From an uncultured Paracoccaceae bacterium (lineage in GTDB: Bacteria; Pseudomonadota; Alphaproteobacteria; Rhodobacterales; Rhodobacteraceae), in assembly GCA_947488605.1 (NCBI GenBank), contig CANKZJ010000001.1:1019603-1083602 (forward strand): a stretch of DNA of 64,000 nucleotides. Direction: 5' to 3'. The number at the start of each line of letters is the position of its first letter. Within the stretch, counting starts at the first letter, position 1. Under the pieces are notes generated by a model, which was not told the origin of the DNA, did not search any database, and worked only from the letters and a program-made list of their open reading frames with translations. The position numbers were made by a program, and so were the translations under genes. Below are positions 43,086 to 52,414 of this stretch, in pieces.

Positions 43086-44564
43086 ATGCTTGACGAAACA
43101 ACAAACCTCAAATCCATGCTCTCGCGTCCTGATCTGGTCTGCGAAGATGCATTCTTGGCAGGCAAATGGGTACAGGCTGAAAGCGGCAAGACATTTGCGG
43201 TGACCAACCCGGCCCGCGGCGATGTGATTGCCAACGTCCCTGATCTGTCGCGTGCAGAGGTCGCCAAAGCGATCGCAATCGCACAGGTCGCACAAAAATC
43301 TTGGGCCGCCTTGGCCGCAAAACAGCGCGCGAACATCTTGCGCAAGTGGTTTGATCTGATGATGGCGAACCAAGAAGACCTCGCGATCATTATGACTGCC
43401 GAGCAAGGCAAGCCTTTGGCAGAGGCACGCGGTGAAATTGCATATGGTGGGTCGTTCGTTGAGTGGTTCGCAGAAGAAGCAAAGCGGATCTATGGCGAGA
43501 CAATCCCCGGTCATATGGCGGACAAACGCATTACAGTGATCAAGCAGCCTATCGGCGTTGCCGCTGGCATCACACCGTGGAATTTTCCAAACGCCATGAT
43601 CGCCCGCAAAGTTGCTCCGGCCTTTGCTGCGGGCTGCGCATTCATCATCAAACCGTCAGAGCTGACGCCGTTGTCCGCGCTCGCGATGGCAAAACTGGCC
43701 GAAGAAGCCGGTGTTCCCGAGGGGCTATTTTCAGTTGTAACCTCATCTGATGCGTCTGCGATGGGCAAAGAGTTTTGCGAAAACCCCATCGTGCGCAAAC
43801 TGACTTTTACAGGCTCGACCCAAGTAGGTCGTATTCTTCTGGCGCAAGCGGCAGACCAAGTTATGAAATGCTCGATGGAGTTAGGCGGAAATGCGCCTTT
43901 CATCGTCTTTGATGACGCTGATCTGGATGAAGCCGTCATCGGCGCCATCGCCTGCAAATTCCGCAACAATGGCCAAACCTGCGTCTGCGCGAATCGGATT
44001 TACGTGCAATCAGGTGTTTATGACGCGTTTGCCGCGAAGTTTAAGACCGCTGTCGAGGCACTTGCGGTTGGTGACGGGATGTCTGACGGCACCACTCTTG
44101 GTCCGCTGATTGAGCCCAAAGCAGTTGATAAGGTGCAAAGCCATCTTGCAGACGCGCTGTCGAAAGGTGCTGAAATCCTGACCGGCGGCAAACCCCACGA
44201 TCTTGGTGGTCAGTTTTTCGAACCGACCATTGTCACGAAAGCTACCAAAGACATGCTCGTCAGCACTGATGAAACCTTTGGCCCGTTTGCGCCACTCTTT
44301 ATGTTTGAAGACGAAGATGACGTGATCGCACAAGCCAATGACACGATCTTTGGCTTGGCGTCCTATTTCTACGCCAAAGACCTATCGCGCGTCACCAAAG
44401 TCGCCGAAGCGCTGGAATATGGCATCGTTGGTGTGAACACCGGCATCATCTCAACCGAGGTCGCGCCATTTGGTGGGGTCAAACAATCCGGCCTTGGTCG
44501 GGAAGGATCGCACCACGGCATCGAAGACTACCTCGAGATGAAATACATCTGCATGAGTGTATAG
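43086..44564 (+). CDS. gabD: NAD(P)-dependent succinate-semialdehyde dehydrogenase
   Basis: ITPWNFPNAMIARKVAPA, FTGSTQVGR, MELGGNAPFIVFDDAD, NNGQTCVCANR. Confidence 0.93.
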   Translation: MLDETTNLKSMLSRPDLVCEDAFLAGKWVQAESGKTFAVTNPARGDVIANVPDLSRAEVAKAIAIAQVAQKSWAALAAKQRANILRKWFDLMMANQEDLAIIMTAEQGKPLAEARGEIAYGGSFVEWFAEEAKRIYGETIPGHMADKRITVIKQPIGVAAGITPWNFPNAMIARKVAPAFAAGCAFIIKPSELTPLSALAMAKLAEEAGVPEGLFSVVTSSDASAMGKEFCENPIVRKLTFTGSTQVGRILLAQAADQVMKCSMELGGNAPFIVFDDADLDEAVIGAIACKFRNNGQTCVCANRIYVQSGVYDAFAAKFKTAVEALAVGDGMSDGTTLGPLIEPKAVDKVQSHLADALSKGAEILTGGKPHDLGGQFFEPTIVTKATKDMLVSTDETFGPFAPLFMFEDEDDVIAQANDTIFGLASYFYAKDLSRVTKVAEALEYGIVGVNTGIISTEVAPFGGVKQSGLGREGSHHGIEDYLEMKYICMSV

Positions 44565-44745
44565 ATTTATCATATAAATAAGGGTTTTTTGATTTTCCGA
44601 ATCTCCTTATTGGAACACTATTGTAACCGCTATTGGGACAAGGATTGAATGTAAGCCCATTTATTCACACGTTGATCCATCCGTTGGCAGAGAAACAACT
44701 CGTCGCCTTTGATGACTGGTGATGGTCCTACCTTCGGCAATCGGT

Positions 44746-45915
44746 TCAACTCAAACTGGCCGACCTCGGGTCGTAGGCCAGCCCCTTGATCGATCCATCC
44801 CTGATTCGTTCGACAGCTTCATCGATTGCGAACACCGGAACGAGGAACCATTCTCTCGGAACTACAGGGTGACCAAACCGATCCTTGATTTCGATATCCA
44901 GACGCGCTCGTTCAAAGATACGGTGAAGCAAATTCTCCAATTTGACCCGATTGATGTTGTAGAGTTCATAGGTTGTGACGATGTCCACGTCGGCCATGAG
45001 GAACGTTGGGTCGAGTTTTGCGTTGGCGATGCGGCGTTCGACCGTACCACCAGTGACACCGATCTTGTGGAGTAGGTCACGATTTTCAGCCACAATCGGA
45101 AGGTCGGACTTACTGCGTAGAACATAGATCGTCCCGCTGGCCTCATCGCCATCAGTCGAGGCATCAGTGAACAATGGGCCAGCATCGGCTTCAGTCACCC
45201 GTCGGCTGGCGTCGTCATCGTTAAGAGCGCGTTGAAGTGACCGCATTAAGAGATTGCTCTCGGTACCATTGTCAAAGATCACACGCAGCCGAGCTTCAGT
45301 CATTCCGTTTTGGTTGACATAAACGTCACCTTTTACGGCGACATATGCTTTCATCCCCTTGAGAACGAAGAACCGCCCGACTTCGATTTCAGACTTCGCC
45401 TCAAATGGTCGAGTTGTTCGTAAACCAGCATCAAGCTCGGCTTGCACCTTTTCGAACAGCGGTTTGAACTTGTCAAAATCCGCGCAGGTTTCGCGGTTGG
45501 CGATCTCCTCTGCTGCCCGCTTCTCTGCGACGGGCCGCACATGCCGAAGCTGGGTGATATCATCCGCTACATCATCCAAATCCTCCAATTCGGCGGCCAA
45601 CGCATCGAGATCGAGTTCATCGTCAGCCTCGGATGCCTCTGTCGCCCCCTGGAGCAGCCCCTGGTGGTCAAGTGGCTTCAGGATGGCCACATAGTCAGCA
45701 GATGCAGCGAGGCGCTCTAGTCGTACCGCGTAGAGCCGCTCAAAGATATCCCGATCCTCGCCATACTGGGGCGGATGCTCTTCACGTTCCGTGAACCGTT
45801 GAATTTCTTCAAAGCCTGCGATCACCCGTTCTTCAATCGGGGAGCGTTTGACTAGCTTCTCCTCGACATCGAACTCAGCAAGATCACCGGCAAGGGCATC
45901 AAGGTCATCACTCAT
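44746..45915 (-). CDS. GIY-YIG nuclease family protein (T5orf172-like domain)
   Basis: GTIYVLRSKSDLPIVAENRDLLHKIGVTGGTVERRIANAKLDPTFL; likely start ATG 45915 (MSDDLDALAGD). Confidence 0.82.
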   Translation of the reverse strand: MSDDLDALAGDLAEFDVEEKLVKRSPIEERVIAGFEEIQRFTEREEHPPQYGEDRDIFERLYAVRLERLAASADYVAILKPLDHQGLLQGATEASEADDELDLDALAAELEDLDDVADDITQLRHVRPVAEKRAAEEIANRETCADFDKFKPLFEKVQAELDAGLRTTRPFEAKSEIEVGRFFVLKGMKAYVAVKGDVYVNQNGMTEARLRVIFDNGTESNLLMRSLQRALNDDDASRRVTEADAGPLFTDASTDGDEASGTIYVLRSKSDLPIVAENRDLLHKIGVTGGTVERRIANAKLDPTFLMADVDIVTTYELYNINRVKLENLLHRIFERARLDIEIKDRFGHPVVPREWFLVPVFAIDEAVERIRDGSIKGLAYDPRSASLS

Positions 45916-47956
45916 AACGACCCTCTTTGCGGAACCGCATAAACGCAGTGGCACCCTCGGCCATCAGCTTCTCGTATGGGTCAGTTGCAGTCATCGATGG
46001 TGAGCGTCCATTTTCCTTTTTGAAGCGGCTGGCCCGTTTTGCCCATGTCACGGCGTCTTCTGGGCTAATCTGCGTCCGCTTCGAGGTGATAACGGCTTGC
46101 ACCTGTTTCAATCGTTCTTCATCCATCGACTTCGATAGGATCGAGTATGCCTCGTTGAACGGGTTGATGGCATCAATCAGATCGATATCAAGATCGCGCA
46201 CATCCATGGCGAACTTACGGACCCCGTCGATCAGCGCGGTGTTGGCAGTTGGCTCTCGATCATCATCGTCTTCAAGCACAGCTTTCTTGGCCTGCTGGGT
46301 CAAGTTCATCGCGGCGACAGCACGTTGACGCACAGCCTCAATATCGCCCTCCTCCAATTCAGGATACCGATCTTTGATAATCTTCCCCATGCGCACGACT
46401 GTTAGTTCTTCAGGAACCAATTCCTCATCGAAGAGACCACGTTCAATCACGGGCTTGTCCTGTACGAATGCGGTGATCACTTCATTCAGGTCTTCCTGAC
46501 ATATCCGTTCAGCTTCTTTGGTCTTCGGCTCGGCGAGGCCCTTGATCTCAATCTGAAACTGACCGGTTTCTTCATTGAAGCCGACATTGGTCTTTGTGGG
46601 ATCATACCCGTCTTCGCCATACTCAAATCCCGGCTCCTCTGTGGAAGTGGTTGTTTTCGGCGTGAAGTTAAAACGTGGGGCAAGGACCTGCTCCATCAAC
46701 AGACTCGCGGCAATGGCTTTGAGCGTATCGTTGATCGCTTCGGTCACTGCGCCTTCCGATGCATCGGGTTCAGCTATCAAGTTGGTGAACCGTGAACGGG
46801 TCTTACCAACCGCATCACGTGTGGCACGGCCAATGATCTGGACAATTTCGGTCAGACTGGCACGGTATCCGACAGTCAGGGCGTGTTCGCACCAAATCCA
46901 GTCGAAGCCTTCCTTGGCCATACCAAGCGCGATGATGAGGTCTACATGATCGCGGTTGTTCTTCTGGTTTGGTTCCTTCAATGCAGTGGAAACTCGTTCG
47001 CGTTTGCTGGGATCATCCTCCACCAGATCAGCGATCTTGATTACACGGCCTTCAGCGGTTTTCACTAGATGGAAGCCCGTCGTCGAATCAGTTTCCACAT
47101 ACTCGCCAAGAGCGTCAATGATGTGATCGACCTCTTTGTGCTTGTCGCCGGTACTCTCCCGTGCGTTCACGTTCGGGATGTGCAGGATCGTTTTCTCATT
47201 CGGGTTCAGAACCGACAGCAGTTCATCCGCATATGAACCAGTGTAAAAGAAATACCCGATATCGAGCGTCTTCAGATGCTCGTAACCATTCAACTGCTCG
47301 TAGTAGGTATAGGTGACCGTGTCGAACTTGGACTCATCCTCGGGGGACAGCACAGCCTCTGCATCACCACGGAAATAGCTACCGGTCATGGCAACGACAT
47401 GCACCCGATCACGGGCGATCAACTGGCCCAGATGTGCGCCCAGTTTGTTGTCTGGATTGGCGCTGACGTGGTGGAATTCATCGACGGCGATCAAACGATC
47501 ATCGAAGACCTCAATACCAAACTTATCGACCGCGAACCGAAACGTAGCATGGGTGCAGATTAGGATACGGTCATCGCTTTGGAGGAATTTTCCGACAGAC
47601 CCAACCTTACCATCGTCGCCGCCGGGTACGTTGCAAAGGTTCCACTTTGGAACGACCGTCCAATCGGACCAGAAACCATACTTTGATAGTGATTCGTTAT
47701 TGAAACTCGACCCGATGGATTTCTCCGGCACCACCACAATGGCCTGTTTCAGCCCTTGATTTTCCAACTTGTCCAAAGCGATGAACATCAACGCCCGAGA
47801 TTTACCCGAAGCTGGTGGGGACTTGATCAGCAGGTATTGTTCACCGCGCCGTTCATAGGCCCGCTCTTGCATGGCCCGCATGCCGTATTCGTTCGACGTA
47901 GTGGACGCACCGTTCTGGGCGTAGGTGACGGAGACTGAGGGGATCGGTTTGGTCAT
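45908..47956 (-). CDS. SF2 DEAD/DEAH-type helicase (ResIII-like)
   Basis: Walker A LIKSPPASGKSRALMF, DExH-like LIAVDEFHHVSA, motif VI region VQIIGRATRD. Confidence 0.88.
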   Translation of the reverse strand: MTKPIPSVSVTYAQNGASTTSNEYGMRAMQERAYERRGEQYLLIKSPPASGKSRALMFIALDKLENQGLKQAIVVVPEKSIGSSFNNESLSKYGFWSDWTVVPKWNLCNVPGGDDGKVGSVGKFLQSDDRILICTHATFRFAVDKFGIEVFDDRLIAVDEFHHVSANPDNKLGAHLGQLIARDRVHVVAMTGSYFRGDAEAVLSPEDESKFDTVTYTYYEQLNGYEHLKTLDIGYFFYTGSYADELLSVLNPNEKTILHIPNVNARESTGDKHKEVDHIIDALGEYVETDSTTGFHLVKTAEGRVIKIADLVEDDPSKRERVSTALKEPNQKNNRDHVDLIIALGMAKEGFDWIWCEHALTVGYRASLTEIVQIIGRATRDAVGKTRSRFTNLIAEPDASEGAVTEAINDTLKAIAASLLMEQVLAPRFNFTPKTTTSTEEPGFEYGEDGYDPTKTNVGFNEETGQFQIEIKGLAEPKTKEAERICQEDLNEVITAFVQDKPVIERGLFDEELVPEELTVVRMGKIIKDRYPELEEGDIEAVRQRAVAAMNLTQQAKKAVLEDDDDREPTANTALIDGVRKFAMDVRDLDIDLIDAINPFNEAYSILSKSMDEERLKQVQAVITSKRTQISPEDAVTWAKRASRFKKENGRSPSMTATDPYEKLMAEGATAFMRFRKEGRYE

Positions 47957-48462
47957 ACGTCGTCCTCGGACTTGGCTAGTGGGGGAATTTCAAATGGGGC
48001 CAGTATCTTCGTGGCCCACGCAGGGACGCTTGGCCATGAATAGCTGCGGTGTTCGCTCCATGATTTGGATTTGTTGATCTTGTCAGCTTCACTGATCAAG
48101 ACACCCACATGGTCGTGAGGGTAAACGTAGCAACGTTCATTCTTACGATCAAAGAAGGCGATATAAAGACCCTTTTTCTCGTACTTCTTATTCAGCGTCA
48201 GTCGACCCTTGAGTTGAACGCGATAGAAGTCTTTTCCATTATGGTGGTAGGCGATAAAGTCTGCGCCCTGCCAATCGTCTGACAATAAAAGACTGTTGTA
48301 GCCGTAATCGGCAAGCCGCGCTGCAATCTTGTGGAAATTGTAGGTTTCCTTCTGTCGGGCGTTCATTGCCGCATACGCGGTGGGTGCAAGCACCAAAGGT
48401 TCACTATGCTGCTCAGACATTGATAAATCCGCATGGCTCGGATGCCAGCAGTCCTCTTGCAC
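47953..48462 (-). CDS. Hypothetical protein, PD-(D/E)XK nuclease-like
   Basis: GADFIAYHHNGKDFYRVQLKGRLTLNKKY: D-x(n)-QxK pattern; possible start ATG 48420. Confidence 0.6.
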   Translation of the reverse strand: MQEDCWHPSHADLSMSEQHSEPLVLAPTAYAAMNARQKETYNFHKIAARLADYGYNSLLLSDDWQGADFIAYHHNGKDFYRVQLKGRLTLNKKYEKKGLYIAFFDRKNERCYVYPHDHVGVLISEADKINKSKSWSEHRSYSWPSVPAWATKILAPFEIPPLAKSEDDV

Positions 48463-48525
48463 TCGATTTCGTAGGCTTACCCTTCTTAGGACATCTGAAG
48501 GTGGCTGAGCGGATTGCGCGACTCA

Positions 48526-48735
48526 TCAATTTGCCTTCGCGTCGAAGTGGTCAACAAAGGCTGCAATCGAACCATACTCTTGCTTAATCCTGGGTGCGGC
48601 CTGATGCATGAATTGCTGGCCATCCTCCAAAGTCCATCGGTGGTGTGCGAACATCACCCGATAGCTACCGTTGAAATGAGCCTTCGCGATACGTGATATC
48701 GCCTTGGCATCCCAGCCCGGTTGTTTTTCTCTCAT
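48526..48735 (-). CDS. Hypothetical small protein
   Basis: 69 aa ORF whose start overlaps the preceding stop by 1 bp. Confidence 0.5.
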   Translation of the reverse strand: MREKQPGWDAKAISRIAKAHFNGSYRVMFAHHRWTLEDGQQFMHQAAPRIKQEYGSIAAFVDHFDAKAN

Positions 48736-49226
48736 CAGTGCTTGGGTCCCCGCTTTGGCGTGTCGAGCCTATGGCCGTTCAGCATTTTGCGTTGCTCCTT
48801 GGTCAGCATCGCGGCCTTCTTCTTTTTTGCCTCGTACCGTGCCGTCGCTTTGCGGAAAGCACTGACATCCATCACAACACCTTCGGCTTTTGATTGCATG
48901 TTCTTCTTTAAAACAGGCTCACCGTCCGTGATCAGAACGCCCTGCATCTTTTCCGCGAACGCCGGACAGCCATGTTTGGGCCAAGGCGCTCCCAGATCAT
49001 CAAAAAACACCTTACTTCCAGCATCGTTGCGATAAAAAAAGACTCTCTTGCCACAGCCCCAACAATTCATCTGATAGGTTTGTTGGCCGTTCACATGTGC
49101 ATTGCCATGCCGCCACGATAGCCTTTGTGAGTGAGAGGCATCGCCCGGAGCGAAATCATGTTCGCGTACCTTGGTCGTTCTTCCAGATGACAGCTTTCTT
49201 GTATGTGCGCTTCTCTTCGATGTCAT
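48735..49226 (-). CDS. Zn-ribbon-containing hypothetical protein
   Basis: CWGCGKRVFFYRNDAGSKVFFDDLGAPWPKHGCPAF; 4-bp ATGA overlap with the upstream methyltransferase. Confidence 0.7.
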   Translation of the reverse strand: MTSKRSAHTRKLSSGRTTKVREHDFAPGDASHSQRLSWRHGNAHVNGQQTYQMNCWGCGKRVFFYRNDAGSKVFFDDLGAPWPKHGCPAFAEKMQGVLITDGEPVLKKNMQSKAEGVVMDVSAFRKATARYEAKKKKAAMLTKEQRKMLNGHRLDTPKRGPKH

Positions 49227-51982
49227 TGCTTCGGCACCTCTCGGGTCATCTTCGTGTACATCTCAAAGAGCTTCTCCAGCCGCTCGGTGTCGTTGCGGAA
49301 GCGTCTGCCGATGTAGATGCGTTCCAGCACTTCGTCGTTGCGGTCGTGGGCGGCGCGGAGGTTTTCGGGCATGGCGTCGGGTTTGTAGAGGTCGGCGATG
49401 GTCGCGGGGAAATGCGCCTCGCGGGCCAGCAGGATATCCTCTGCACAGCGGGTCAGGTCGGACTTGTTTTTTTCGGTGAGCTTGGGGACGGGGAAAGTGT
49501 TCCAGCCGAGGGTGTTGGAGTAGCGGAAATCGGTCTTCAGTTTGCCACAGACGGTAGCGATCCATACGAGGTGGATGCGGGAAGCTATTAGAGCCATATT
49601 CCAAAGTGGGGCGTCGTAGAGGGCAAACGTACTATCCGTAACAATGGATTGTTCTGGTAGAAAACCGCATGGCAAGTAATTTCGAGTTTCGGAAGATACC
49701 CTTGGTACTGCGATTACCAACTCTCCACCAATCTGCCTTAGTTCGTCAAAACGATGTGGGTTACTTGCTCCAGCGCGAGTAGCTTCTTTCGAGCTTGCGA
49801 GACGCATCTCCCGTACCGCTTCAATTCGGGCCAACACTGATGGGATCATTTCTGCTTCTTCAGCGTGCTCGTCAGTTATCCAGAGGCAATAGCGCTGAAT
49901 ACCCCGAATAAATTCGGCAGAACCAAACACTGGTCTTATGTAGGCATCCCGTTGATCGTGACTGAGTCCCAGTTCTTCAACTTCACTCGACGTTAAGAGA
50001 AGGTTTCCTCCGTCGGTTGGCTTGCTTCCGTAGTCCATTTCGGCGGTCTTACTGATTGGTTTTTGCGCCTTAACAACGACTATGCTTTGTCCACCAACAA
50101 GGTACGCATTTAGGTTCTGGACTTCATGCACAAACACCTCACCGCTATCACCAACCGAGAACAGTTTCTTTTCGCGACCTTTCACATTGGTGATCGCAAC
50201 AATCGCCACGGTCACGCCCGCATTGTGGCTGGCAAGGTTCGCCCATTTGAAGGACGTGTGAGCAAAGGTGATCTCATGTCCATCTCTGAAGATCGAAGGC
50301 CAGAGGATGGGAACCTGCTGCCCTTGGCAAATTGAGTTGGTGGTTACAAAAGCGCTGACAGTCGGCGTGTGTAGTGCGTAGTCCGCTGCCTTCATAAACC
50401 ACCCCGCAACGTAGTCCAGCGACTTCCAGCCCTTCACCCGACCGTCAAAGATACGGCCAAGGTCTTCTTTCTGTTCCGTCGATTGCCACGTTGACCCCAA
50501 ATACGGCGGGTTCCCACAAATATAGGTCTCACCACCCTCATTCTCGAAATCAATCGCGGCTTGTTCTAGTGGTGTATCGAAAAGATCATCCGAGGTCAGC
50601 TTGACCGCTTTACCGGTAGGCGGACAGACATCCAGCCAGTCCAGCCGCAGAGCGTTGCCTTGAGTGATCCAGTTCTGCGCATCCAATGGCAGGAAGGTGT
50701 CCCGTGCCACCTTGGGGCCACGGTACAGCACGTCACACTGATACTCAGCGATGATCAGGGCCAGACGGGCGATCTCGGCTGAGAAATCCCGCAGTTCGAT
50801 CCCACGGAAGTTCTGGATGCTAATGTCCGACGCCCGGTCCGCCTCTCCCCGTCGTTTGTTGATCTTGGCCTCGATCTCTCGCATCTGTTTGTAGGCGATG
50901 ACGAGGAAGTTGCCCGACCCGCAGGCCGGATCGAAGACACGGATGTTGGACATCCGTTTGCGCAGGTTGATCAGCTTTTGTGGGCTGTCACCGGCGCGGT
51001 CCAGATGGTCGTTCAGGTCATCGAGGAACAGCGGGTTCAGCACCTTCAAGATATTCGGCACCGAGGTGTAGTGCATACCCAGTTTCGAGCGTTCCTCATC
51101 ATCGGCCACGGCTTGGATCATCGACCCGAAGATATCAGGGTTGATCCGCTGCCAGTTCAGGTTGCCGATCTTGATAAGGTACCGTTGCGCGATGAGCGAG
51201 AAGCGCGGCACCTCTGTGCTGCCCGAGAACAGGCCGCCGTTCACGTACGGGAAGGCATCGGCCCAGCGGGGCAGGTCTGCGGTGGCACGATCCTTGATCG
51301 GTGTGTTCATCGCACGGAAGAGTTCGCTGATCACCTCATGCGTGTTGGACCCATCACGGTTGGCCATCGTTTCGACTGTTGCGGTGAAGAGGTCATCACC
51401 AGCTAGGATGTCGGTATCCTCGGCAAAGAAAAGAAAGATCAGACGGGCCATGAAGTGGTTCATCTCATGGCGGCGTTCAGGGGTACCCCATTCGGGGTTG
51501 TCGGATCGTAGCGTGACGTAGAGCTTATTCAGCCGCAGCGTGGCCCGTACGTCGAACTCGGACTCGCTGAGTTGCTTTGTTTTGCTGAGGCCAGCCAGTG
51601 GCCAGAAGAAGACGAAGTGGTTCGGGAAGTCGTCGTATTTACAAGAGACGATATCACCAGAGACGAGGTCTTCGGCTTCGAAATGCTCACCATCAGTGGC
51701 CAGTACAAACCGGACCTTGTTGCGTTTGGTCTGGGTCGCCTTACTGTCCTTCAGCGCGGTCAGCGTTTCTGGAACGAGGCCCACATCGCAGGTTTTGATA
51801 TGGATGTTCCCAACCTGAAGAACCCCATCGATGTCAGATTTGTTCGACGTACCTTTGCGCAGCTTCTTGGACCGCGCATCGCTGTTGTCGAAGCACTCCA
51901 AGAACGCGAACGGGAACTCGGCAGCGTCATATGGCTGGTCGGCCAACTCACTGATGGCCTGTTCGATTTCAACTGCGTTCAA
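49223..51982 (-). CDS. Class I SAM-dependent DNA methyltransferase, MmeI-like (Type IIL architecture, 919 aa)
   Basis: LGMHYTSVPNILKVLNPLFLDDL, FDPACGSGNFLVIAYKQMREIE, GNPPYLGSTWQSTEQKEDL, TTNSICQGQQVPILWP. Confidence 0.88.
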   Translation of the reverse strand: MNAVEIEQAISELADQPYDAAEFPFAFLECFDNSDARSKKLRKGTSNKSDIDGVLQVGNIHIKTCDVGLVPETLTALKDSKATQTKRNKVRFVLATDGEHFEAEDLVSGDIVSCKYDDFPNHFVFFWPLAGLSKTKQLSESEFDVRATLRLNKLYVTLRSDNPEWGTPERRHEMNHFMARLIFLFFAEDTDILAGDDLFTATVETMANRDGSNTHEVISELFRAMNTPIKDRATADLPRWADAFPYVNGGLFSGSTEVPRFSLIAQRYLIKIGNLNWQRINPDIFGSMIQAVADDEERSKLGMHYTSVPNILKVLNPLFLDDLNDHLDRAGDSPQKLINLRKRMSNIRVFDPACGSGNFLVIAYKQMREIEAKINKRRGEADRASDISIQNFRGIELRDFSAEIARLALIIAEYQCDVLYRGPKVARDTFLPLDAQNWITQGNALRLDWLDVCPPTGKAVKLTSDDLFDTPLEQAAIDFENEGGETYICGNPPYLGSTWQSTEQKEDLGRIFDGRVKGWKSLDYVAGWFMKAADYALHTPTVSAFVTTNSICQGQQVPILWPSIFRDGHEITFAHTSFKWANLASHNAGVTVAIVAITNVKGREKKLFSVGDSGEVFVHEVQNLNAYLVGGQSIVVVKAQKPISKTAEMDYGSKPTDGGNLLLTSSEVEELGLSHDQRDAYIRPVFGSAEFIRGIQRYCLWITDEHAEEAEMIPSVLARIEAVREMRLASSKEATRAGASNPHRFDELRQIGGELVIAVPRVSSETRNYLPCGFLPEQSIVTDSTFALYDAPLWNMALIASRIHLVWIATVCGKLKTDFRYSNTLGWNTFPVPKLTEKNKSDLTRCAEDILLAREAHFPATIADLYKPDAMPENLRAAHDRNDEVLERIYIGRRFRNDTERLEKLFEMYTKMTREVPKQ

Positions 51983-51985
51983 GGT

Positions 51986-52405
51986 TTATTTCCTAAAGAT
52001 CAGTTCGATCAGCCGCCGGTGGCGTGACGGGTCGAATTCTTGCTTAGGGTGATTGAAAACATACTCGATTTCGGTCTGGTAGACCTCAGCTACTGCATCC
52101 GCGACTTTCTCGGGAGAGGGGCGCACATCGAGATTGGCGATGGTATGCTCGATCTCGGTAACGACCTGCTTCAACCGGTCCATGTCCAGCCGGTGCGGTA
52201 GCCTCACGATGGAACCCTCCAGAAGCGCACCAGCCGATACGTCAAATATCTTGGCCAAATCGCTAAGCCGTTCGGTAGTAACTGCCGACAGACCCGCCTC
52301 CAGACGAGAATATGACGCTGGCGTAATTTCCAAAGCACCGGCGACCTGCGCCTGTGACATGCCGACCTGTTGGCGGGCCTCTTTGATCTTCCCATGTAAC
52401 GACAC
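51986..52405 (-). CDS. XRE-family HTH regulator (C-protein-like)
   Basis: IKEARQQVGMSQAQVAGALEITPASYSRLEAGLSAVTTERLSDLAKIF; 3 bp from the methyltransferase start. Confidence 0.85.
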   Translation of the reverse strand: MSLHGKIKEARQQVGMSQAQVAGALEITPASYSRLEAGLSAVTTERLSDLAKIFDVSAGALLEGSIVRLPHRLDMDRLKQVVTEIEHTIANLDVRPSPEKVADAVAEVYQTEIEYVFNHPKQEFDPSRHRRLIELIFRK

Positions 52406-52414
52406 AGCGTCACC

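Noticed and set aside
49171-49591. Plus-strand ORFs opposite the methyltransferase C-terminus
   Set aside because: Arg/Cys-rich composition typical of antisense frames; the minus-strand methyltransferase is certain.
44746-52405. Assignment of the operon to DISARM, BREX or classic Type I/III restriction-modification
   Set aside because: No DUF1998, PLD, PglZ, BrxC, HsdS or Mod/Res pairing visible; the methyltransferase is MmeI-like instead.
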